Source: Pedobacter mucosus (lineage in GTDB: Bacteria > Bacteroidota > Bacteroidia > Sphingobacteriales > Sphingobacteriaceae). Taken from it: 64,000 nt of DNA. Shown here piece after piece: positions 1-7,385 of the stretch. Position numbers and translations under genes: made by a program. Each line of letters begins with the position of its first letter. Position 1 is the stretch's first letter. The stretch is from positions 4,588,001-4,652,000 of the forward strand of contig NZ_CP087585.1 of the NCBI RefSeq assembly GCF_022200785.1, read 5' to 3'. The notes below the pieces were generated by a model. The model worked only from the letters and a program-made list of their open reading frames with translations, searched no databases and had not been told where the DNA came from.

Positions 1-1221
1 TTAGCGCCAGATGCCGATGTAAATAATAATCCAAAAAATCCAGTAATAAACTATCGATCATTTGGTGAAAATAAATATAACGTAGCGGTAAAAACAGCCT
101 CTTATATGAAAGGAATGCAAGATGGTGGTTTGCTTACTACACTTAAACATTTTCCTGGACATGGAGATACTGATGTAGATTCTCATTACGATTTACCTCA
201 ACTTACCTTTAGCGCAGCCCGATTAGATAGCTTGGAAATGTACCCTTTTAAAGAATTAATTAAGCAAGGTGCATCTGGAATAATGATTGCGCATATGAAT
301 ATTCCGGCACTTGATAATACGCCAAACTTACCTTCAACCTTATCAAAACCTATTGTTACGGGTATTTTGAAAGAAAAGTTAGGCTTTAAAGGATTAATTG
401 TTTCTGATGCGATGGATATGAAAGGTGTTGTAAAATATTTTAAAAATGGAGAAGCTGATTTATTAGGTGTAATTGCTGGAAACGATATTTTAGAGCTGTC
501 AGAAAACAGCGACCGGGCAATACATTTGGTTCGAAAAGCTGTGCGTAGTGGAAGGATCAATATGGCATCAATTAATGAAAGTGTAAGGAAAATTTTAACT
601 GCAAAATATTGGGCTGGTTTAAATGTAAAAGATACAATAGTTACCCAAGGAGTTGTTGCGGGCGTAAATAGGAGTGCTAGCAACGCTTTAGTGCAGGAGC
701 TTGCAAATGCGTCAGTAACTTTATTAAAAGGTAAAGATTATCTTAAAACATTAATTCCGATTAGAAGAACAGCTATCATTAGTATAGGAGTTCCTTCGGT
801 TACTACTTTCCAAAAAGAGATAGCGAAAGGTTATTATAATTCAGTTTACTATGTTTTAGATAAGGATGCGAATGCAACGCAAATTTCTAATGTTGCCAGA
901 GAAATCGGCGCTTTCGATCAAGTGATTGTTGGTATTCACGATAGTAGAGCAAGACCTGGAAATAATATTCCTTTAAACGCTGGTATTAAAAACTTCATCA
1001 AGGAGCTTACCACTAAAAATGCAACTTTTGCTTTGTTTGCGAACCCTTATAATTTGGCTGGTTTACCTGGTTTAGAGAATAGTAAAGCGCTTATAGTTGC
1101 GTATCAGAAAGAAGATTTTATGCAAAAATCTGCTGCTGCGGTTATTAATAATCGTTTAGTACCAACAGGAAAATTACCTGTAAGTATTTTGCCAAATTTT
1201 AAATTTGGTGATGGGCTATAA
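1..1221 (+). CDS. Glycoside hydrolase family 3 protein, NagZ-like beta-N-acetylhexosaminidase (5' end outside window)
   Basis: The reading frame is open to the left edge, so the start lies outside the window; an internal ATG at 106 is not the true start. The family hydrolyses terminal beta-linked N-acetylglucosamine, commonly in peptidoglycan recycling. Seen: the NagZ signature KHFPGHGDTDVDSHYDLP, whose Asp-Ser-His supplies the general acid/base in this family, and VSDAMDMKG, whose first Asp is the expected nucleophile. About 230 residues of GH3 C-terminal domain follow. Many Bacteroidota homologues carry an extra beta-lactamase-like domain after this point; here the frame stops at GDGL, so that domain is absent. 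Family assignment is firm; the exact substrate is inferred. Confidence 0.86.
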   Translation, partial: LAPDADVNNNPKNPVINYRSFGENKYNVAVKTASYMKGMQDGGLLTTLKHFPGHGDTDVDSHYDLPQLTFSAARLDSLEMYPFKELIKQGASGIMIAHMNIPALDNTPNLPSTLSKPIVTGILKEKLGFKGLIVSDAMDMKGVVKYFKNGEADLLGVIAGNDILELSENSDRAIHLVRKAVRSGRINMASINESVRKILTAKYWAGLNVKDTIVTQGVVAGVNRSASNALVQELANASVTLLKGKDYLKTLIPIRRTAIISIGVPSVTTFQKEIAKGYYNSVYYVLDKDANATQISNVAREIGAFDQVIVGIHDSRARPGNNIPLNAGIKNFIKELTTKNATFALFANPYNLAGLPGLENSKALIVAYQKEDFMQKSAAAVINNRLVPTGKLPVSILPNFKFGDGL

Positions 1222-1347
1222 CCCTTCCTAATTCTCCTCTGAAGATAGATTCAGCAAAATTCAAAAGCGATTTGCTAAGTTTAACCACAAAGCCACGAAG
1301 AATACCAAGAAATTGCTGGGGCTTTAACGCTTTGCTAATATTCATTG

Positions 1348-1398
1348 CAGCCAGCTTCAGCTGGCTGAATTTAAATTAAGCGCTAGCGGCTTTAGCCG
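1348..1398. repeat. REP-like hairpin doublet related to the repeats beside the Y1 transposase
   Basis: CAGCCAGCTTCAGCTGGCTG (1348-1367) folds as a 9-bp stem with a 2-base loop. It is followed 19 bases later by CGGCTTTAGCCG (1387-1398). The same order, CAGTCTGCTTTAGCTGACTG then TTGGCTTTAGCCAA about 20 bases later, occurs directly upstream of the transposase gene at 10595. The shared arrangement suggests one repeat family. Confidence 0.65.
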
Positions 1399-1430
1399 AA
1401 CCTTGCCATTATGTAATCTTTTTTGCGTTA

Positions 1431-1490
1431 ACGATAGAAGCGGCATCCCCCGATTTTTTCATCGGGGATATAGCGGATAGCGTGTTAAAA
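1431..1490 (+). repeat. Dispersed hairpin repeat (family with copies at 12556, 38373 and 43201)
   Basis: The unit has a left arm ACGATAGAAGCGGCATCC, a central stem CCCCGAT/ATCGGGG, and a right arm GCGGATAGCG. It aligns with the copy at 38373-38437, whose arms are GATAGCAGTGGAAAGC and GAATAGCAGGACTGAA around a CCCGA/TCGGG stem. I know no name for this family. Confidence 0.55.
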
Positions 1491-1637
1491 CGCCCACATT
1501 AATTTAATAAGATATTAGTTTTTGAGCATTTCCTGAACGCTTAGTTAAAAGGTTTTCAATTTAGTTTTACACAACCCATTAAAAAACTAAAACAATTTTC
1601 CGTTCTAAATCATTATCTATTTATAAAAATAAAAGTT

Positions 1638-1850
1638 ATGATAGATCCACAAGATGATGAATATTCAAACGATCCGAATGATGCATTACGCAGAGAGGAC
1701 GATGTTGAAAATATTAATGAAGTAAGCGGTGATGATACCAGTATTGAATACGATATAAATCATTTGGAACAAGCTGATGAGGCATCAAGACCATCATTCG
1801 AGCTAAATGTTGATGATTTAAAAGAAGATGAAGACAATTTAAATGACTAA
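1638..1850 (+). CDS. Small, highly acidic hypothetical protein (70 aa)
   Basis: I do not recognise this protein. It is rich in Asp and Glu, with almost no basic residues, and has no signal peptide, membrane segment or cysteine. The sequence begins MIDPQDDEYSNDPND and looks intrinsically disordered. It stands alone, follows a repeat-rich gap and ends directly at a strong bidirectional terminator, which supports it being an expressed unit. The overlapping minus-strand frame at 1714-1926 runs through the terminator and is judged spurious. Function unknown. Confidence 0.6.
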   Translation: MIDPQDDEYSNDPNDALRREDDVENINEVSGDDTSIEYDINHLEQADEASRPSFELNVDDLKEDEDNLND

Positions 1851-1851
1851 A

Positions 1852-1899
1852 AAAAAGCCGTAGATTCACAGATTTAAAATCTGAAATTTGCGGCTTTTT
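1852..1899. terminator. Bidirectional rho-independent terminator
   Basis: AAAAAGCCG (1852-1860) pairs with CGGCTTTTT (1891-1899), with an inner CAGAT/ATCTG hairpin. It lies between convergent genes and can serve both strands. Confidence 0.8.
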
Positions 1900-1935
1900 A
1901 TATTGACATTGGGTTTCCACCCTCAACCTTTTACT

Positions 1936-2463
1936 TTATTTTGCTTTATATGTCTCCGGGTTTACGGCAGCAACCGTCCAGCCTTTTAAGAACGATGTAA
2001 TTTTTTTAACATCGTGACCAAGTTTCTTTTTGCCGTTTGCGCCAATCTCGTCTGTTTCCAAGTAGCCAGAGTTTTCTATATGTAAAACTTTACCTTTTCC
2101 ATCTAAAACAACAAAAACAGGGTAACCAAAACGATTAGGAAATCCTAAAGCCTTCATCGCTTCATCATTGTGATGGTCTTTATCCCAGTTTACTAAAACA
2201 AATTCATAATTATCATCTATCGTTTGTTTTAAAATTGCTGTGGTATCAACTAAGTTGTGAAAAGCGATACACCATGAACACCAATTTCCACCAACCTGAA
2301 CCAACACATGCTTGTTTTCTTTAGCCGCTTTGGCCGTTGCAACTTTTAAATCTGCTAACGCGTTTGCGTCTGGATTGTAAATATGAACGCCTTCTTGCTT
2401 CGCCTGACTAAAAGTAGCAGTTGATATAAAAGCAATGGCAATTATTAATAGTATTTTTTTCAT
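1936..2463 (-). CDS. Secreted thioredoxin-fold protein with WCSWC motif
   Basis: A 175-residue protein with an N-terminal signal peptide (MKKILLIIAIAFISTATFSQ), so it is exported. Residues 61-65 read WCSWC, a CxxC redox site of the thioredoxin superfamily, and GYPVF holds the cis-proline expected opposite it. It resembles the Thioredoxin_7/DUF255-like branch rather than classic TrxA. The likely role is a periplasmic disulfide reductase or isomerase. It is a single gene, convergent with the acidic protein across a shared terminator and divergent from the TatD gene. Fold confident, partner unknown. Confidence 0.85.
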   Translation of the reverse strand: MKKILLIIAIAFISTATFSQAKQEGVHIYNPDANALADLKVATAKAAKENKHVLVQVGGNWCSWCIAFHNLVDTTAILKQTIDDNYEFVLVNWDKDHHNDEAMKALGFPNRFGYPVFVVLDGKGKVLHIENSGYLETDEIGANGKKKLGHDVKKITSFLKGWTVAAVNPETYKAK

Positions 2464-2569
2464 GATTTGATCGAATAATAAACAAATTTAAAAAAGTCTA
2501 CCAATTTTATAGATTACTCACAAATTCTTTACAGAATAAATACATTTTAATAAATCCCTATCTTTATGT

Positions 2570-3226
2570 ATGCTATATTTTGATATTCACACACATCAGC
2601 CTTTACAAAAAAAAAGTGTTCAAAGTATATTAAGCCTTTCTTTAACCGATACGGATTTATCTCCATTGCCCACTGATACGATGCTATCTGCGGGCTTGCA
2701 TCCGTGGTTTGCTAAAATTGAAAATTTAGCAATTCAGATGAAGAAATTAGAAGAAACTGCGCAGCAAGCCAATGTTAAAATGATTGGAGAATGTGGTTTA
2801 GATAGACTACGAGGGGAAAATTTGCAAAACCAGATTGAGATTTTTGAGGAACAGATTGCTTTGGCAGAGAAATTAAAGAAGCCAATAATTTTACATTGTG
2901 TTAAATGTTTTTCAGAATTAATAGAAATAAAAGACAGGCTAAAAGTAACTGTTCCAATGATTATTCATGGATTTAATAAAAACGAAGCGCTTGGAAAACA
3001 ACTGATGAATAAAGGATTTTTGCTCTCTTTTGGGACAGTGATTTTAAACGAAAGTTCTGGTCCGGCTAAGCTTATTCAGCAAATAGATAATTTTTTTCTA
3101 GAAACTGATGATTCGAAAATTTCAATTGAAGAAATTTATCAGGCTGCAGCCAAATTAAAGAATTGTACGCTTAATGAATTGAAAGAACGTATTTTTGGCG
3201 ACTGGAAAAAATTGAATTTACTATAA
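2570..3226 (+). CDS. TatD family metal-dependent hydrolase
   Basis: A 218-residue amidohydrolase-fold protein of the TatD family, whose members are metal-dependent 3'-5' exonucleases or deoxyribonucleases. Seen in order: DIHTHQP (first metal ligands), GLHPWF, IGECGLDR (bridging Glu), LHCVK, IIHGF and ETDDS (final Asp). These correspond to the usual metal-site positions. It is shorter than E. coli TatD (about 260 aa), as is common in Bacteroidota. The next gene, tcdA, starts 44 bases downstream on the same strand, so the two may be cotranscribed. Confidence 0.88.
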   Translation: MLYFDIHTHQPLQKKSVQSILSLSLTDTDLSPLPTDTMLSAGLHPWFAKIENLAIQMKKLEETAQQANVKMIGECGLDRLRGENLQNQIEIFEEQIALAEKLKKPIILHCVKCFSELIEIKDRLKVTVPMIIHGFNKNEALGKQLMNKGFLLSFGTVILNESSGPAKLIQQIDNFFLETDDSKISIEEIYQAAAKLKNCTLNELKERIFGDWKKLNLL

Positions 3227-3270
3227 ATAATTAGCTGCAGGTCTTTTTCTGTAGCAAAAAACAAACCTTT

Positions 3271-4065
3271 ATGTCTGATGTTACTTGGCTTTCACGGTCT
3301 GCGTTATTAGTTGGAAATGACGGAATAGAAAAACTGCAATCGAAACATGTTTTAGTGATCGGTTTAGGTGGCGTTGGTTCTTTTGGGGCTGAATTTATTT
3401 GTCGATCTGGTATTGGCGAAATGACTATTGTTGATGGCGATGTGGTTGACCCAACAAATCGCAACCGACAGTTACCTGCTTTGGCAACAAATCACGGTGT
3501 AAGTAAAGCGGCAATTATGCAAGAGCGTTTGCTGGCGATTAATCCCGAATTAAAATTGCATGTGGTAAATACTTTTCTTACACCTGAGAAATGCAGGGAG
3601 ATTTTGGAATCGAAGTTTGATTATATAATGGATTGTATTGATAGTGTGATGCCAAAAATTACGCTGTTAGCTACTGCATTAGAAAAAAATATACCCATTG
3701 TGAGTTCTATGGGTGCTGGTGGAAAAATGGATCCAACCAGAATAAGAATTACTTTGCTTCCTGATACTTATCAATGTGTTTTTGCAAGTTACGTTCGTAA
3801 ACGATTAAATAAATTGATAAATGCGGCCAAAATAAAAGCGGTTTTTTCTACTGAAGAAATGGATAAAAACTCCATGATTATGACTGATGGAAGCAATTTT
3901 AAACGCTCTGCTTATGGAACGATTTCTTATTTACCAGCAGCTTTTGGAGGAGCCTGTGCATCAGTCGTGATTAGAGATTTATTAGGATTGCAAATCGAAA
4001 TGGCCGAAAGACCAGCGAGAATTAGTCATAAAACTTTGGCGAAGAAGAATAAGAAAAGCTCGTAA
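3271..4065 (+). CDS. tcdA: tRNA threonylcarbamoyladenosine dehydratase (ThiF/E1-like)
   Basis: TcdA uses ATP to cyclise t6A at position 37 of ANN-decoding tRNAs to ct6A. Seen: the nucleotide-binding glycine loop GLGGVGS (residues 31-37), VDGDVVDPTNRNRQ with the adenylating Arg of E1-like enzymes, and DCIDSVMPKITLL typical of the YgdL/CsdL branch. At 264 residues it has the usual family length. No C-terminal catalytic Cys of the ubiquitin-E1 type is evident, as expected. It lies downstream of the TatD gene on the same strand. Confidence 0.9.
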   Translation: MSDVTWLSRSALLVGNDGIEKLQSKHVLVIGLGGVGSFGAEFICRSGIGEMTIVDGDVVDPTNRNRQLPALATNHGVSKAAIMQERLLAINPELKLHVVNTFLTPEKCREILESKFDYIMDCIDSVMPKITLLATALEKNIPIVSSMGAGGKMDPTRIRITLLPDTYQCVFASYVRKRLNKLINAAKIKAVFSTEEMDKNSMIMTDGSNFKRSAYGTISYLPAAFGGACASVVIRDLLGLQIEMAERPARISHKTLAKKNKKSS

Positions 4066-4147
4066 CCTTTTACCTAATTTGTTGAAATCTTGATCACAGT
4101 AAAATTTCAAATTGTTGTAAGTTTAAAATTCGAAATGAAATTCATTT

Positions 4148-7100
4148 ATGCTCCAACCTCTTAAAATTCTTCAAGCCTCTGCTGGTTCTGGTAAAACGTT
4201 CAGTTTAACTGCACATTACCTTACTTTGCTTTTTAGTGGCGAAAATAAATATCGCGAAATCTTAGCCGTAACCTTTACTAATAAGGCTACTGAAGAAATG
4301 AAAACTAGAATTTTGGATGTTCTTGTTGGTTTGGCGAAGGGAAACCCGTCTAAGAAAATCGAAGATTATCGTAAACTTATTTTAGTCGCCCATCCAGCGT
4401 TGAAAGCAGAAAGCTTACAACAAAAGGCAGATATTGTTTACCGGAAAATTCTTCATGATTACAGTCGGTTTTCGGTGAGTACAATAGATGGTTTTGTGCA
4501 AAAAGTTATTCGAGGTTTCGCTTTTGAGCTTGGCTTAAACGCTGATTATAATTTAGAAATGAATTATGATAAAGTTAAAGATGATTTGGTAAATAAGCTT
4601 GATGAGGCTTTAAACGATAATAAACAGCTTTTGCAATGGATTATAGATTTAGCCATCGAACGCATTAGCGATAACAAAAGCTGGAATTATAAAACTGAAC
4701 TTTACAATCTCATCGGGGAGATTTTTTCAGAGCGGTTTCAGATTTTCGAATCTGCCGTTGAAGAATTGGGATTAGAAAATATCGATGAACTTTTCAAAAA
4801 GTATATCAGCGTTACCAAAGATGAAATAAAAAATTTCGAAAGTGAAATTATCCAATTGGCAACAGATGCGCATGAAGCACTTGAAGTTTTAGGCGTAGAA
4901 AACGACCACCTAAAAGGGAAATCTAGGAGTCCGCTGACTAAATTAATTATAATAGCCCGAGGCGATTTCTCTAAAATTGAGCCTATTTTTAATTTGATTG
5001 ATGAACCTGATGAATGGTTTCAAAAGAACACAAATGTACCCGAGGTATATGAAACGTTAAACCCGATTTTGCATAAAATTAGGTCACATTATCTTGAGCA
5101 TTTACCAAAATATCAGCTGGCTATCGCCTTCAACAAAAACTTATATTATTTAAGGTTGATGCAGGAAATCGCTGTTTTATTAAAGGAATATCGGGCAGAA
5201 AATGATAATCTGTTAATCAGCGATGCACAGAAACTAATTTCAGGAATTACAGAAGATGCTGGCGATAATCCATCTTTTATCTGGGAAAAAGTTGGTAATC
5301 GATATCGCAACTTCCTATTTGATGAATTTCAGGATACGTCGACTAGTCAGTGGGGAAGTTTTAAATCGCTTTTAACGAATGCAATTGCAACGCCGAGTTT
5401 AGAACTAACCGATCACTTAATTGTAGGTGATACCAAGCAATCAATTTATCGATGGCGAAATGGCGACTGGAATATCTTGCACAAACATGCCAAAACAGAT
5501 GTTGGCGCTCACAATGTTATCGAACAAAGTTTACTAGAAAATTACCGCAGTGCGGAGAACATCATTACGTTTAATAATGTGCTCTATCGTGCCATCCCAA
5601 TAACGTTACAAAATGAGCTGAACCAAAATTTAGCAAGTAAACCAGAAAGTATTTTAGGTTGGTGGAATACCCAAAATTACAATTCAATTATCACTGATAT
5701 TTATCAAGGTTCTACTCAAAATTTCGCTGCAAATACTTCAAAAGGTGGAACGATAAAAATTAAAAAGTTTGGCAAAGATCATGTTCCTGAAGAGACTCGT
5801 TTCTCTGAAACCATTTTTCGTGATATTGCTTTAAACGATGTAATTAAAGAGATTTTTTACTTAAAGGATGAACAGAATTATGCTTTGAAAGACATTGCCA
5901 TTTTGGTTCGGTCGAACAGTGAGGCATTGCTTACCGTTCAAAAATTGATGGAGCAAAAATTACCTGTGCTTTCGGGTGATGCCTTAATGATTTCGAATAA
6001 TTCTGCCGTTCAGCTTATTATTAATACTTTAAAAGTATTAATCGGTTTGGATGCACAAACCGCTTTGTATAAAGCAAATTGCATCGCATTGTATCATTCA
6101 TTACAAGAAAAAGATGCAAACGCAAACCATTATCTGAATTTAAACAATGCGTCTTTAACCACTTTAAGCAAAGTTTTGCCTAAATCGCTTTGCGAAAATT
6201 GGCAATCTTGGTTGCAACTTCCTTTGCCAGAATTGGTAGAGATTTTAATTGAAGCTTACGAAATCAAAAGCCTTACTCAACATCTTCCTTACTTATTGGC
6301 ATTTAGAGATTTAACAGCAAATGCTGGAAGATTAGGCGAAAAAGGCATTATTTCGTTTCTAACTTGGTGGGATGAAGATGGAGTAAAAAAATCACTCCCA
6401 TCACCAGAAGGTGCTGATGCAATTCAAATTATCACCATTCATAAATCTAAAGGTTTGGCTTTTAGAGCGGTATTCGTTCCCTTTTGTAATTGGGAAGTAA
6501 AGGGCAAAACGAATTCTACTTTCTGGGTTTCATCAGAAGATACTGTTTATAAAGAACTTCGCGGAATTCCGCTGAAATACAATGAGGCGTTGGCCGATTC
6601 TTCTATCGCGAAGGCATATTATGAAGAGTTGCTTTATAATAATATGGATGCTTTAAATATGCTTTACGTGGCTACAACCCGATCAAAAGATTACCTCTAC
6701 ATCGCTACAATGGGTAAAGCGGAACCAAAAGGGAATAAAGAAGTCAGTTTATCTAATATGGGTGATGTTATAAATCTTACCTTTAATGATAAATTTGATG
6801 AAAATGGCGTTTACGAACTAGTAGATTATGTGCCTTTCGAAAACAAAATTGAAGAGCTTAATTTTATCAATTTAAAAACCTATCCAACTACTACTCGCTT
6901 ATCGGAACTTTATATTCCATCAGAAGAAAAGCATTTAAGACATTTGGTAAATGTTGAAAAATCTGGACGAAGAGGTTCTTTGTTGCATGATATTTTAGCA
7001 AGTGCCAGCACTGAAAAAGGTGTCGAGGATTATACTACAAATCTCGTTTTACAAGGCATTATAAAGGAAGAAGAAAAGCAAAAACTTATTGATTCTGCTT

Positions 7101-7384
7101 TGGAAGTTTTAAATAATACAGAGTTAAAAGAAATCCTTAATAAAGCAACAGAGAGCATTACCGAGAAAAATATTATCGACGCAAATGGAAAACTTCATCG
7201 GCCAGATCGAGTCTTGATTAATGCAGATGAAGTAATAATTTTAGATTATAAATTTACATTGGAAGAAAGTGATAAACACATTCAACAAGTAGATAAATAC
7301 AGAATATTACTTTCCGAAATGGGTTATAAAAACATTAAAACCTATTTATTTTACGCAGTTAAAAGCAAGTTGAAATTAGTATAA
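4148..7384 (+). CDS. addA: UvrD/RecB-family helicase-nuclease, AddA-like subunit
   Basis: A 1078-residue superfamily 1A helicase with a C-terminal RecB-type nuclease domain, the large subunit of a double-strand-break resection enzyme. Seen: Walker A ASAGSGKT (residues 10-17), VTFTNKATEEM (motif Ia), LFDEFQDTS (motif II), IVGDTKQSIYRWR (motif III), ITIHKSKGLAF (motif V) and YVATTRSKDYLYI (motif VI). The nuclease motif RPDRVLINADEVIILDYKF sits near the C terminus. The partner gene begins one base after the stop codon, so the two are surely cotranscribed. AddA is preferred over RecB because the neighbour is AddB-like and no recC or recD is present. Confidence 0.9.
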   Translation: MLQPLKILQASAGSGKTFSLTAHYLTLLFSGENKYREILAVTFTNKATEEMKTRILDVLVGLAKGNPSKKIEDYRKLILVAHPALKAESLQQKADIVYRKILHDYSRFSVSTIDGFVQKVIRGFAFELGLNADYNLEMNYDKVKDDLVNKLDEALNDNKQLLQWIIDLAIERISDNKSWNYKTELYNLIGEIFSERFQIFESAVEELGLENIDELFKKYISVTKDEIKNFESEIIQLATDAHEALEVLGVENDHLKGKSRSPLTKLIIIARGDFSKIEPIFNLIDEPDEWFQKNTNVPEVYETLNPILHKIRSHYLEHLPKYQLAIAFNKNLYYLRLMQEIAVLLKEYRAENDNLLISDAQKLISGITEDAGDNPSFIWEKVGNRYRNFLFDEFQDTSTSQWGSFKSLLTNAIATPSLELTDHLIVGDTKQSIYRWRNGDWNILHKHAKTDVGAHNVIEQSLLENYRSAENIITFNNVLYRAIPITLQNELNQNLASKPESILGWWNTQNYNSIITDIYQGSTQNFAANTSKGGTIKIKKFGKDHVPEETRFSETIFRDIALNDVIKEIFYLKDEQNYALKDIAILVRSNSEALLTVQKLMEQKLPVLSGDALMISNNSAVQLIINTLKVLIGLDAQTALYKANCIALYHSLQEKDANANHYLNLNNASLTTLSKVLPKSLCENWQSWLQLPLPELVEILIEAYEIKSLTQHLPYLLAFRDLTANAGRLGEKGIISFLTWWDEDGVKKSLPSPEGADAIQIITIHKSKGLAFRAVFVPFCNWEVKGKTNSTFWVSSEDTVYKELRGIPLKYNEALADSSIAKAYYEELLYNNMDALNMLYVATTRSKDYLYIATMGKAEPKGNKEVSLSNMGDVINLTFNDKFDENGVYELVDYVPFENKIEELNFINLKTYPTTTRLSELYIPSEEKHLRHLVNVEKSGRRGSLLHDILASASTEKGVEDYTTNLVLQGIIKEEEKQKLIDSALEVLNNTELKEILNKATESITEKNIIDANGKLHRPDRVLINADEVIILDYKFTLEESDKHIQQVDKYRILLSEMGYKNIKTYLFYAVKSKLKLV

Positions 7385-7385
7385 T

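Larger units (their letters stand above)
1222..1637. other. 416-bp intergenic region made of several repeat fragments
   Basis: No gene is seen. The stretch holds a fragment of the AACCACAAAG-type repeat (1281-1310), a REP-like hairpin doublet (1348-1398) and a copy of a dispersed hairpin element (1431-1490). The last 150 bases are plain AT-rich DNA leading to the next gene. Confidence 0.7.
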
